The translations under genes and the position numbers were made by a program. 64,000 bases of DNA, from positions 124,001 to 188,000 of the forward strand of contig JAANDG010000144.1 in the NCBI GenBank assembly GCA_036852015.1, written 5' to 3'. Of this stretch, positions 53,335 to 64,000 are shown piece by piece. This DNA comes from Pelodera strongyloides. Lineage: Eukaryota; Nematoda; Chromadorea; Rhabditida; Rhabditidae. Within the stretch, counting starts at the first letter, position 1. Each line of letters opens with the position of its first letter. The notes beneath the pieces are model-generated. The model was not told the DNA's origin. It made no database searches and saw only the letters and a list, made by a program, of their open reading frames with translations.

Positions 53335-55715
53335 TTGTGCTCACTTTGAAAACAACTTATTTTAGCGCAGAAGCAAAAACTCCTGAAAGCTTGAGACATT
53401 TTTGTTCAAATTTGTTTGGTCAATACATTAAAAATGCTTCCATACACTGCACTAACGTTGCTATACCCTTACCCAGCGAACCTACACCAACAATAGTTTC
53501 CAGAGAGCTTATGAAGCACACTTAATGCATCTTTGTAACTTTCTCCTTGATGTGGACAAATCTGTACCTGAAATTGTCATGCTCATGCATCTGAACAATA
53601 AAAAACAGGTATTGCTTTTATCTTCATATACATACTAAAAACATAGCCTGTTGTTCGTTGAAACACCCGACTGACGTTCAAGGCATTTAGTTTTAGGACA
53701 GTTTTCTAATAATATTTTGAGTGCAGACACATAATCCTCATTGCGGAATAAATTGGTTGTCGTGGGAAGACTGTTCACTCGTGTCTGCCCATCTGGCCGT
53801 TTGCACTGTTACTCCTCTCAAAAATCTCCAACGTTCACAAAGAGGTCGATAAACAAGAGATTTGCATTTCAGTATTATTCATCCGAGCTTCATCACGCGG
53901 CCTCCGAAACTTTCTTTTAATTACCCACACAAGAAATAATCTAAAGACTACACATTTTTCTTTACTCTGTAGATTATCTTTATAAAACAGCTAACTTTAT
54001 TTTGTAAATTTATAGATCTTATTGCCTTGACGACCTTTCACATTAACAATAAGTCAACTGCTTATGGCAAACATTATTTTCCTTTTTAACGAGGCACATT
54101 TCAATCCCAAACACACCTATGTACTGTTTGGCACCCAGCTATATTATGTTTGCCATTATGAAATTTTTTCTTTTTTCGAATCTCATCCTGTCTGCTTTAT
54201 TTCTATTTGAAAATTCCCATTTTGAGTTTACCGGTGGCAAAGATAACTATACATCTCTTCTTCAAGACTTATTCTCTCGTCTTCAACAGCACAGTTTGAC
54301 TCCCGTGAAAAAGATGTACCGAGAAAGGTTAAGCCGCTGCATACATACTCCATTGATTTTAACCGTTTCACACTCACAATCAGACATGCACTATTTCGTT
54401 CTTCTACAGGCAGAGCGCGCCATACTCAACGCTATGTCCAAATCCAGTTCTGATAAGTGGGATGAATCCTGCTACAAATTCATAAACGTATTACCTAGCT
54501 CAACTTTCGAGACTGCTGTGTTGAGAAATGTACGCTATTGAGCATTGATTGGTTCCAAGACCATGTGCCAGATGATGATGCAAAAACTTAATAGCGTTGG
54601 CAGAATCATTATTACTTCGTTGTGTGAATTAAACAATCACTTTGGTAATCAGTATTGCTTGAACTTTAAGGAGTATATTCGTGTGAGAGAAGCTTCCGAG
54701 GTCTTTAAGCTCATTGTTGGATTTTTAAGAGTTTTATATAGAAATTTTTTGATTGGTCTATTTTTGGAACATTGAACAAGGTGTTTATGGTAGATCTTTT
54801 TTCATAACAATCTACTTGAATTTTGTAATCTAATTGAATTTTGAGCGTCCGTGACAATTTGAATATTTTCTTGGATATTGTAAGGCACAGGTAAATCCAC
54901 ATATCCCGCGCAATTTGGTGAATCAATGGGAACAAAAGGGCAATCACTCAATGGTAAGCAGCAAGCAATGACAGAAAAGTCTAGACCACCCCAAAGACAG
55001 ATTTATTGCCTTTCGCTTACATTTGAAAATCGACCTTATGATTAGGTCGTCTAAATACAGCAAGGATTAATTAATTAGAGTTGGTTTTATAGGCCCCGAA
55101 CGGTGCCCTGCAATCTTTTTTTCGACATAACTGACTAGCCCAAACCTAGTTTTCACGGGTCGGTGCAAGCTGCCGCACTTGTGAATTGAACCTTCTACGT
55201 AAGACGTAAGCAACGTCGGAAGTAACTTACATTAGTAAATTCTTGTAAAATTTTCTGTTAGGGGCAAAGCAGTATTCTTTTGTGAGACAATTACAGGGTT
55301 TCTTTGTTGAGTGGGCCATTGTCCCGGTAACGGGTCACTGTGCAGATTGCTATCGGAACTCATAAAACGATTATACATTTCGCGAACACGGATTTGCCGA
55401 AAACTTTGACTTTGTTCTATATATACATTGAAAACATTTTTTTTGCGTAAATCGTCTTCATAGTACTCCCACGGTCTTACCATTTGATGTTAAAGCCTGC
55501 ATATTTTCGTAAATCTTTATATCGGGCTGAATTCGTTTAACATTTTTCTAATATCTGTATCATACATCTTTTTTTTAGGTCTGGATTACGCATCCAGCAA
55601 GCGTCAGGATGAAACGTACGTTTTAATTATTTTCTTGGTCAGTTGTCATTTTTTTTAACTTTACTTTCAATATTACCCATTGTTTTAATGTGGTGTCTTT
55701 GGCAGCATCTGGCTG

Positions 55716-55752
55716 TATTTGTTCTTGTATCTAGTTGATACAAGAACAAATA
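55716..55752. repeat. Perfect inverted repeat, 16-bp stem
   Basis: Arms 55716-55731 and 55737-55752 are perfect complements with a 5-nt loop. There is no T-run or other sign that it acts as a terminator. Confidence 0.85.
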
Positions 55753-56150
55753 TCTATTTAACGTAAATTTGGCGACTATATGTTTCTTTTTTCTTTTTTT
55801 TTTGTTCCTTATCCAATTTTTGCATTTTTTTTCTATCTTTTAATCTTATTCTCCTCGTGAACGCTTGAATTTCGCTCTATCACTGCATTGAAAGATCTAT
55901 TATTGAATACTCAACCCGAAAAAAACATGGCGCCAAGGCAAATGCAGTGGAAATAACATTGCAGTAGGTTGAAATTTTGCATTGAGTCTTTATTTACTAG
56001 AAGCCGCCGTGTAGATGTAGCAATCTTTTTTTGAATTGTAACACTTTTTACGTTTTGCAACGGCGTATGACAGTAGTTCAAATATCTAGCCTAAATAATT
56101 CACTCGTACGTTATTGAGAGGTGGTATGGTATAACTATGAACACGAAAGG

Positions 56151-56228
56151 TATGCATAAAGATGTTTTGTCAATAAAAACCGCGCACTATAGTGCGCGGT
56201 TTTTATTGACAAAACATCTTTATGCATA
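56151..56228. repeat. Perfect 78-bp palindrome without spacer
   Basis: Bases 56151-56189 and 56190-56228 are exact reverse complements (39 bp each), with the centre at GCGCACTA|TAGTGCGC. Perfect spacerless palindromes of this length are unstable in vivo and rare in assemblies. It may be a foldback element, a very recent event or an assembly foldback. Confidence 0.9.
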
Positions 56229-56744
56229 GCGGCTTGTTAAGTTCTACATATGATAATGGACGCATATAATTACTAACTTCCTTGTTAGTGTCCCACTCTT
56301 CCTTTTTATAATTTCATCCTTTCTTCTATTCCTGCACTGAATTAACGGCTCTATTACTAACGCCATATTGTAAGATTTGAAATAGTTAACTCAAAAAGCA
56401 ATCGGTTCTTTGCCCCACCAATAGCATACAGAAGAATCACTACGATTCTTTGCAACGTAAAATATAGACATAACCATACAAACATATTGGATGTTGTGTA
56501 CCAATGAGATTTGGTCATTTTCAAATGACGTTTGTATTCCGCGTGAAGTTTTCAGTGATTTATTGCGAATAGATAAATCGTCACTATCACGTATCCTTCC
56601 CATTATACATATAGAGCATGCAGGTTTGTGAATACCATACTGACAACCTAAATGTCGTCATATTCCCTCTTTGCGAAAAAATTCGGTCCTCATTATCACA
56701 TACTCTCTCCAATCACTTATATTCGCTCCGATCGCCTTGCGTAA

Positions 56745-56746
<2 letters not shown>

Positions 56747-56774
<28 letters not shown>
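56747..56774. repeat. Run of 28 T residues
   Basis: An uninterrupted T run. It could be the poly(A) tail of a minus-strand retroposon, but no element body is recognisable next to it. Confidence 0.7.
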
Positions 56775-56775
<1 letters not shown>

Positions 56776-57398
56776 GTACAATCAATAAGTCTTAACAAAG
56801 TGTATGTTCGTGGCCTTTTTCTCGTTTTCTCATTCTCTCGTTCTTATCCGTTTTTTGAATAAAGATAAGAATTGTGACTTGTCTTGTATTCTAAAACCTC
56901 GGGAGTCCAAAGGCTCGGCACGTGCCTACTGTATTAACGACGGACGTCCCCATGAAGACAGAAACCTTTCTTGATCTCTCATTATTGTCAAATCTGCTAA
57001 CCGTATATTTGTTAACCGTATACACGTATATTTGTTAATATCGCCTGGCATAACTATGTATTATAATCTTATTTTGCAGTTTAATTCGGATCAAAAGTGT
57101 GTTATTGGGGCATTTGCATTATGTTTGTTTCACGATGTCCTGTTTCTAAAAATAATCTCCTTCACAGCGACTTCCGACCACTTGTATTATTGCATGTACA
57201 TTGACAGTGGAATTTGTTTTATCAAATACCGGTGATCGGCTACCGACATTTTTCTTTTCCGGCAATTATTCCAATTTTCTTCCTTTACGCCATCCTTTCA
57301 TCGCCCCACACCTCCATTTATGTCGGATATTTTTTTCGCCTTCTGTATTTAGATTGCCTTGATCATGAGACAATCTCACTTAGGTATATTTCAGATAC

Positions 57399-58440
57399 AT
57401 GTGGTTGCGTTCAGAAAGCGCTAGCGCTCTGAGCACAGGCCCAAAAACCTATACTATAGATTCCCTGAAGGGAATCCCCAAGGACAACTACACCCTTGGA
57501 AAGGACCTTCATGCGCTAGGGTTGGCGACGGCAGAGGTGACATCGAACCTCCACAGTACCGCAGAAAAACGACACATGGGTGTCGTTTCAAGGATGGAGA
57601 AGGCAAATAACGAACTGATGAACCTCGTTCATCACAGGTCAGTGAACCAAGCCCAAGTTTTTTCACTATTCACTGATCCGGCAGGGAACAAACAGACTTG
57701 CTTCTCTGGTATTGATAGTGTAGTATTTTCGCGATGCATTAGGAGGTTCGATGACTTACTGAGATTAAAGTCACCAGCATGATTTGAACTCTGAAACTAA
57801 AGCAAACTATTTGATTGCGCACCTCGAAGGGCTAGCTAGAGAAAAAGCAGAAGAATTAGCCGATGCTAATAAGAAGAACTGTGAGGTGCCTAAGCACATT
57901 TGGCGGAACGTTTTGAGAATCCTCAGCATACATTTTAGCAAAGCAGAAATTAACGGCTTGTCGTCAAGAGGCGGGCGACTCCTGCGGGGCATTCGCCAAC
58001 CGGCTGATGATGATCGCCAGGACGGCGCTATCCGGGCAAACCGAAGAAGCGGTGCGCGAGCGAGTACTCGAGGAATTCTTGGGTAAGTTGAGACTTGATT
58101 TACGCTACTTTGTAAAACTTGAAGGCCCGCAACCCTTCGAAGAAGCCTTGCCTAAGGCTCAGAATGTTGAGGCTCTTCTTTCGGAGGCAACTGCCGATTC
58201 GTAATTAACGTAGGACAAATGGGTGCAAGCAGCAAGCAGGGCAGAGACCCAACAACCATTACCATAAAACAATTCTCAGCAAAGTTCAAGGGGCAGACGA
58301 AATTCCTGCAGCTCGCATAGAAACTCTTATAGAAAGAATACTCCCGTACTACTGTAATATTCCAGGCCATGTAATTTCAGACTGCCGAAAAAGAATGGCA
58401 GCAGAGCGCTCACCGGTAGCTTGGTTTAAATTTAGGTCAT
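57399..58440 (+). pseudogene. Degenerate gag of an LTR retrotransposon
   Basis: Three broken frames follow each other: 57399-57782, 57784 to about 57955, then a shift into the frame ending at 58203. A typical gag middle is visible (F-S-G-I-D-S..RRFDDLLRLKSP, then NYLIAHLEGLAREKAEEL), and a remnant zinc knuckle (CNIPGHVISDC, first Cys pair incomplete) lies near 58350-58390. The order matches nematode Gypsy or BEL/Pao-type gag. No protease, reverse transcriptase or LTRs were found nearby, so this is an isolated relic with at least one stop and one frameshift. Confidence 0.7.
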
Positions 58441-59627
58441 AGCTAAAATAAAAAAAGGTTAAGGTTATACCCGTCTTCACAACGACTAATCTACTCAACC
58501 TTTAGCTAGAAAACCTTCTTCTTTATAGAAAAAACTTCTAAAAGCTTTCTTCCCTAGGCCTTCCGAACTAATTTTTTTCTTGTGCCAGCTTAGGAAACAA
58601 ATTAAGATAAAACATGTGTTTTGTCTCATATTGCCTGCTGTTGAGTGTCCTTTGTCGTCTACTTTATCAAGATGGGCACAGAATCTTAACCTATAATAAA
58701 CAAGCGCTACTTTTTTTGCGAGCATTAGCATATTGTACTTGCAGTGGTTGATTTATTTTGCTCGTCCTGTTTCTCATTGATTGATTGAACTTATATTTTT
58801 GTCAAAAAAAACTTATAACTTATATACAAGTTCGAAGAAATATGATTTAAAGCGAAATTAATCTTCTAGAGTTTTTCTGTATTTTTACGAGATGGTGGGT
58901 AAATAGTGCCACAAACATATACGTACATATGGAGTGAACTTATGTAAAATAAGCACCTGTGTTTCTTAATTAAAGTTTTAAAGTCTATAAGGCTGCAAAG
59001 CTGTAAATGTAGAAGTCGCCGCCCAGCTGTGTAGTCCACGATTCAAGTCATATGAATCACACTACATACGGTTTTACCTATTTCGCAACAGCCAAATTTA
59101 TTCATAAGAATGTCACTTTTGCTTTTATTTTTCCTCATTCGATTCTTCCTGCCCAACAATAAGTCTAAGTAAGCCCGAGTCTTGGTTATCGCAAACTTAT
59201 AAGCGTCATATTATAATCGTTCTACGGGAATTCTAATAGTATGCACTGAAGTATGTCAGCGAGAATGCTGACGTAAAATACAAATTGCTATCTAGAAAAC
59301 AAAGAAAACAACGAAAAAAAAAAATAAACTTCATTTTTCGAATAAGAAAGAATGAAATTTCATAAGAATAGGAAGAGTATTAGTGCATATAAATAACTGG
59401 GAGAACTTCCTCAATTGTTTTTTTTTCCTACCACAAAAGTTATCATTGTGCCCATTTTTGTGATGATTATGAATCATCATATGCAATGAGACTGGCATAT
59501 ATTCTATAAAAAACGTTGGCCGTTTGCCGATATTGTGCCACCAATCCGTCACTTGCGTTTTATTCAGGTTTTTTTTTCAAAGTCAAAGTACTCTGGCGTA
59601 TGGCATTTCAAATCGACCAAATATCAT
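58441..59627. other. AT-rich spacer between two retroelement relics
   Basis: No coding signal is seen. Frames at 58495-58731 and 59331-59552 are unsupported. Confidence 0.5.
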
Positions 59628-60149
59628 TTAAAAAAATGTCGTTACATCTATTCGGCGTCGTCTAATATATAGTGGTTCAGTGTTAAGAGCTCTAAGTCTC
59701 AGTTTATATGAATTGGCAGCAATATTATTACGTTTACAGACTACCTTAGTGTAAAACCGCAGTGTTTTTTCTAATATATTGGTGAGGTAGCAGTTGTATT
59801 TTGGATTAAATATTTCACTGCCATATTCCTGAATGGGTCGTATGTACGTATTAAACAAGTTAATATAGGATCCTATATTTAGAGATGGGAAAACATTCAA
59901 CAATTGTCTACACGTAATACTAGCCATGACACGTTTAGCTGCAATATGGTTCTGCAATATGGTTCTTATGCTTCTTTCCAGATGGGTGACTATGGTCCAG
60001 AATACCAAGTGGACCGAGATCCAACGTTTCATCCGATTCACGAGGACGTCAATCTTTAGGTGAGCGATTTTACTTTTCTTTATTATTATTGTAGATTGTA
60101 ACATTTTTAAATAATATTCTATTCTTAGGATGCATTTAGTAAGCATCAA
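59628..60149 (-). pseudogene. Non-LTR retrotransposon fragment (C-terminal part of reverse transcriptase ORF)
   Basis: An open frame of 173 codons. Its centre (LFNTYIRPIQEYGSEIFNP, then a run of basic residues and LRALNTEPLYIRRRRID) matches the segment downstream of the reverse-transcriptase catalytic core in CR1/Jockey-like LINEs (yirPileY.s.iw.P..., LnlesLe.RR...Dl). The catalytic YADD part and the endonuclease are absent, and no upstream continuation is seen, so this is a truncated piece, normally oriented on the minus strand. Confidence 0.65.
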
Positions 60150-60850
60150 TTCAATGTTGTAGGTATACCTATAAACACATTATTTCGTGCCCATTATATC
60201 ATGGAGTTTTTACTCGAATTTCTTGGTTTATGTACAATTCGATTAGTCCATTCAAGAACCCAAATCTGAGCTTAGGGTCTCAAGCAAGGGGACATTTAGA
60301 CCCCAAAAGTCGATAAATATAATAAATGTGGCATGTCAATAATATGATCATGGTTCAAACAAGAAGGGGTAGTAAAAAGTAGTAAACCATCTTTATGCCA
60401 AAAAAAAGAGTGATTTAGAAAAAAACAGAAGCCCTTGGACAGCATTGTGGCTACTAGGGAGCGATTGCGAAAGCACCAGTCCAAGCAGAATACTACTAAT
60501 ATGAGTCCATCAGAGAAGGTTGCCTGGTAGGTTTCATTTCATAATATCTACCGTATATATTTTGAGCAAGCAAGCTTTGGTGATTTTGCATGCACGTTGG
60601 TGAAATGAATTTTCCATTTCTTTTGATTACAAAAACCGCAAAAAGTGTGCCAATAGGCAATTTCGATATGTGAAGGTCTGAGCATTTTCGGCTCGTGGGA
60701 ATACAGTTGCCCATCATATGTGTCAAGCCACGTGTCATATCGCTTTAGGACCTTTCAAAATTCTACCAACGCCTTTTTTCCACATTCTCTGTCTATAAAT
60801 AGTATAACAATATATAAAGATTTGTAAACAGTTCTCCTTTGAGGTCGACG
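60150..60850. other. Spacer, no gene seen
   Basis: Frames at 60296-60484 and 60496-60738 have no support. The last 100 bp should include the start region of the small gene at 60851. Confidence 0.4.
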
Positions 60851-62112
60851 ATGGAGGCGAAGATCGCCATATTATCCGCGCTGATTCACAGGTAACACTT
60901 TTTCTTTTTGTTCACTATATTTTTATTAAAGGGACGCGGTCAGCGTTGTGGCCCCTATGTATACTTTGTATTTTTATTATCTGCATAATCTATAAAGCGT
61001 AGTATTCGGAAAATGTTTTGCAAGAAATGCGGCAACAGCGAGTAAAATGATGACGAAACAAATTGTGTCCTTGAACCAATGCGCACCGTAACCCTAGTAA
61101 TTGTCCAATATATGGCCGTCCTGATAATGACTCGTTGAACGTTATTCCACTAATTAATCGATCGCATACCTCGCGGGCATTGTAACATTTAGTTTTTTTT
61201 TATGGCTAAATGTGGCGCTTGGACCGGGCGCAACTTTTTTAATCAATGAATTTCTCGCTGAAAACAGAGTTTTTCGTCGGATGTTTTCCAACACTTTGTT
61301 TTTCCAACATACTGTGCAGTTAATAAAAGCACAAAGTGTACACAAGGGCCAAAAGGTGACAGCGTCCCTTTAAGGTAACTTTACGGAAGTGGGTCTGTCC
61401 CTTTAATAGCAAGAATCGGGTAGTCAAGTTGCTCCATCGCTTCAGGTTTAACCTAGCAACCAGGAAGCACGATGCTAGTGCGGACTTTATTAGCAAAAAT
61501 CTGCCCGTGGAGACCTGGGAGGTCGTTGAGGAGATCTTCACTGAAGCTCTCGACAGGATTGCATCGTGCATTAAGCGAGAGCAAGACTTCGAAAGATGCA
61601 TGGCCGACTACAAGAAAAGGTGCGTTGCTTAGGACTTTAAAGGGATAGGTTCATCTCGAATCACCCCTCTTTTTATTGTTTTTATTAGTAATAGCACAAA
61701 TATCATTCACAATGATAATTAAATCAATCACAGAAAAATACGTCTCGCAGAAGAAGCTTCCTTGGAAACAGGTGATCGGAAGCCAAAATCTAAACGCATA
61801 AACTAATACCGTACACAGATCGCACGGGATAATGGCAATTAGCCAAGTTACAAACTACACTCGGCCAAGTGCGATTAAATGATAATTCACCGTGGGAAAT
61901 AATGTCCTGCCGAGCTTCGCATTATATTAGTTTTTTTCTACTCTAGATTTAGCAACCAGCCGTTTTTTTTCGGACTACTTGAAGTGTTCAGGGGAACAAT
62001 ACATTTTGAGCCTACCATACGTTATAAATTTTATATCAATTTCAGGGTGCACCGTCCGACGATGGAACCCCTGTTTAGTCTCCATTCCTACGACGGATTA
62101 TACAAACTATAA
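60851..62112 (+). CDS. Small orphan protein (93 aa), three exons
   Basis: Unknown function. Exons 60851-60891, 61446-61619 and 62046-62112 join in phase to 93 aa. The middle exon is clearly coding-like: charged and amphipathic (DFISKNLPVETWEVVEEIF, LDRIASCIKREQDFERCM), with cysteines spaced about 11 residues apart. The first exon (MEAKIAILSALIHR) is hydrophobic but too short and basic for a clear signal peptide. The last exon contributes a 22-residue tail ending YDGLYKL. Intron 1 carries a MITE. A read-through at the second donor would instead end after three more residues. An exon-like stretch at 62513-62575 could belong to a longer isoform. Confidence 0.5.
60926..61373. mobile_element. Non-autonomous DNA transposon (MITE) with 43-bp terminal inverted repeats
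   Basis: The left end (TTAAAGGGACGCGGTCAGCG...) and the reverse complement of the right end (TTAAAGGGACGCTGTCACC...) match at roughly 34 of 43 positions. Both are flanked by or begin with TTAA, which could be the target duplication. The 448-bp interior has no transposase. It lies wholly inside intron 1 of the small gene. A similar short end (gtccctttaata) recurs at about 61396. Confidence 0.75.
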
Positions 62113-62195
62113 ACACTAGGTACTTTTAAATATACCGTAAGGGCCGCACTGTAAAGCCTGTATTTGTATCATTTGTTCTCCCTAACATTCATGTG

Positions 62196-62318
62196 TAGAT
62201 ATTATGTTGATTGTCTTCTGCTTTCTTTTATGAGCCAAACACTCTCTTTAACTTAAACGTATTGTATTCGCCTACAGTTTGAATTAACACTGTCCTAAGA
62301 CAATCAACATAATATCTA
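62196..62318. repeat. Inverted repeat (22 bp) with internal direct repeat
   Basis: Bases 62196-62217 and 62297-62318 are perfect complements. The word cgcctacagtttgaattaac occurs at about 62270 and again at about 62334. This may be the remains of a small mobile element. Confidence 0.7.
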
Positions 62319-62512
62319 GCCAAGTTACAAACGCCTACAGTTTGAATTAACCCTGTCTCTAACGCATGTGTCTGTATTCTTAATCCTTTTGCATCTTCAT
62401 CCTTATCAATAATATTGATAGACAGTCCTGTGCTATGTATTAATTTTCCGAAGGGCACGCTCTTGTAGCATACATCTTCTATTGTTTATCTATACGCGTT
62501 AAGTCCTTTCAG

Positions 62513-62575
62513 AATGGAACTGCTTACCTGGAAACGCATCGAATAATCGATGTGATTGACTTGATACAGGATGAG
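62513..62575 (+). CDS. Candidate internal coding exon, 21 codons
   Basis: An acceptor (ctttcag) and a canonical donor (gtaaga) enclose 63 nt, open in phase 0-0, that reads YLETHRIIDVIDLIQDE. Its composition is protein-like. The upstream partner is uncertain; the small gene's exon 2 fits only with a poor donor. The downstream intron holds the mariner relic, and further exons may lie right of the window. Confidence 0.35.
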
Positions 62576-62693
62576 GTAAGACTTGCAGTATACAATCACA
62601 CAACACAATTATGCCCTTTCATTTAGAAGTACTCATTGTTGAAGACTAATTGACCTACTCAAATAATAATATAGTTTATTAATCGCATATGTA

Positions 62694-63630
62694 CAGGGTG
62701 GTCCAATAGTTTTAAACCCTGGCATTTTAACCGCCAAAGGAATGGTCTTAAAGCAATGAAAACGCGATTGGTTTTAATCAACGTGTTAATATGTTTTGCA
62801 GTATAAATCAAACACAGTTTTCAAAATATCCCTCCTATTCCTTCACACAGTCCTCCAGATGCTTCTTAAACGGGCCCTCCGTGGAACGCAGGTATTTGGC
62901 GACACTTCATCCCATAACTTCGGAAGGACAGCACGGAGTGAGGTCAAATTTGTGTGAGACAAGGTGCAGGCCTTGCCCTCCAAGTGTGACCAGGTGCGAA
63001 AGTCGGAAGAATTCAGTTCGGACGAATACTGCTGATATTCCGCATGGCTGCAAATCCAGAAAACACGGGCACGAGAACGGCCCTACATGATCGTCGACTC
63101 ATGAGATGATGTTGCGTCTTGTTTGAGGGTCACCTGTATTCCATTGCAATAATTACGGCTCCATGGAAGTAAAGAAATCATCAACACGTTTTGTACATAA
63201 TTTTGACTGTGCATTTCGACGCAGTTAGTCACAAATGCCCGTGAGGTCGTTCCCGTCGACGTCACTGCCGCCCAGCTGACGATAGGGATCGGACGTACGA
63301 CTCTTTCGTCTCCGTTGGCATCCTGGACCGATTTGCAAAGCACATGCCGATTTTGGTGGATGTAGAGCTGCTGGTTCGTGAATAAAGCTCGTTTGAAAGA
63401 AAGATACCCGAGGCGCGTTCCTCACGACGAATTTTATCAAGCTGACATGTTCGCTTTCCGACATCAATATTCAGCGAGCAGAAAAGATATCAACATGGTA
63501 CTTCGCAACGCCTTAGATAACAGTATAACGAACCTTGGCGGAAAATATCACATCATTTCAATGAAAACTCATGAAATTATTCAATTTAGAAAAAATTTCT
63601 TCCAGGGTTTAAAACTATTGGACCACCCTG
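62694..63630 (-). mobile_element. Mariner/Tc-like transposon with decayed transposase
   Basis: Perfect 29-bp terminal inverted repeats (62694-62722 and 63602-63630, beginning CAGGGTGGTCCAATAG) are flanked by TA on both sides, the usual target duplication. The 937-bp element carries transposase pieces on the minus strand in several frames: VVRPIPIVSWAAVTSTG with Y-V-Q-N-V-L..LLPWSRN and Q-D-A-T-S-S-H (about 63343-63090, around the second catalytic Asp), then LEGKACTLSHTNLTSLRAVL near 62970-62920. Stops and frameshifts, plus the missing N-terminal DNA-binding part, make it non-autonomous, although the ends are still intact. Confidence 0.85.
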
Positions 63631-63636
63631 TATATA

Positions 63637-64000
63637 GGCATTGGTAGACGAGAGATTTTATGCGGTCAAATGCAAGCTAATTACTGTCGACTTTCAAAAT
63701 GTGTTTTATTATTTAAACATTAATAATTTCCGTTTCAGTAATTGTCGATTCCTCGTAGATTGGCAAGTATTTATTTCTAATTGTAGTAATGCACTCACTA
63801 CGGGAATTCACCATTCTGGAATATGGAGCCTTTTGCAGGGTTTCTTATGAATTCACTTTCGATGTATTTAATAGCTCAATTTTTTAATCAGAATGTATGT
63901 TTTGAGATTTTTTTCGTGATTTTTGAATTTTAAATTGCTTTAATTTCCCATTTACTTCAGTCCACGCAGTCATTTCTTGAACACCGAGTTATTTAAAAGT
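63637..64000. other. Right edge, no gene seen
   Basis: AT-rich. The frame at 63641-63850 has no supporting signal. Confidence 0.4.

Larger units (their letters stand above)
50227..57390. other. AT-rich gene-poor region with inverted repeats
   Basis: Seven kilobases without a supportable gene. The longest open frame (54119-54541, 140 codons) has no recognisable domain and no splice signals. Listed separately are inverted repeats at 53298-53334 and 55716-55752, a 78-bp palindrome at 56151-56228 and a run of 28 T at 56747-56774. The part next to 50226 should hold the promoter of the ZP-like gene. Confidence 0.5.

Noticed and set aside
54119..54541. 140-codon plus-strand frame in the AT-rich region
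   Set aside because: No splice signals, domain or repeat relationship that I can see. It could be a rare chance frame, so it is not called as a gene.
1..64000. CRISPR arrays, operons with bacterial ribosome-binding sites, rRNA or tRNA genes
   Set aside because: None seen. The direct repeats present lack regular spacers, and gene structure is eukaryotic throughout.

Overview
The window is nuclear DNA of a nematode. Genes are split by many short introns with gt..ag borders, spacers are AT-rich, and 3' splice acceptors often lie directly before the first ATG, as expected for spliced-leader trans-splicing. The gene families fit this: an astacin with ShKT repeats, an SXP/RAL-2 (DUF148) protein and a ZP/cuticlin-like membrane protein. 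From memory, nas-15, ile-2, a phosphopantetheinyl transferase gene and trap-2 sit together on C. elegans cosmid T04G9 (X chromosome). The same four families occur here, so I read the window as part of a conserved X-type block. The species cannot be named from the sequence.

Layout. 1-8.3 kb, minus: 5' part of a large gene (28 exons, about 953 codons, running off the left edge) for a Q/P/H-rich AT-hook nuclear protein. 10.8-15.6 kb, minus: 12-exon astacin protease (533 aa, three ShKT domains). 15.6-22.5 kb: spacer without a supportable gene. 22.5-25.0 kb, minus: 11-exon protein (281 aa) with two chromo-barrel/Tudor-like units. 25.0-30.2 kb: spacer with a 382-bp tandem repeat, a 120-bp-period repeat and one weak secreted-peptide candidate. 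30.2-32.1 kb, minus: VIP36-type L-lectin whose exon 2 is frame-broken. 32.9-34.2 kb, plus: TRAP-beta. 36.4-39.6 kb, plus: phosphopantetheinyl transferase. 40.5-42.7 kb, minus: secreted protein with two DUF148 domains. 45.1-50.2 kb, minus: 16-exon single-pass membrane protein with a ZP-C-like ectodomain (540 aa). 50-64 kb: AT-rich and repeat-rich, with a perfect 78-bp palindrome, a gag relic, a LINE relic, a MITE, a mariner-like relic and one small orphan gene.

Functional links are modest. The lectin and TRAP-beta both act in the early secretory pathway and share one divergent 0.84-kb promoter region. The astacin, DUF148 and ZP proteins are secreted or surface products typical of nematode cuticle, gut or host-facing biology. 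The AT-hook and chromo-like proteins are probably chromatin factors.

Exon borders were worked out by hand from splice motifs and reading phase. In every multi-exon model the phases close exactly, except lectin exon 2. No database search was run.
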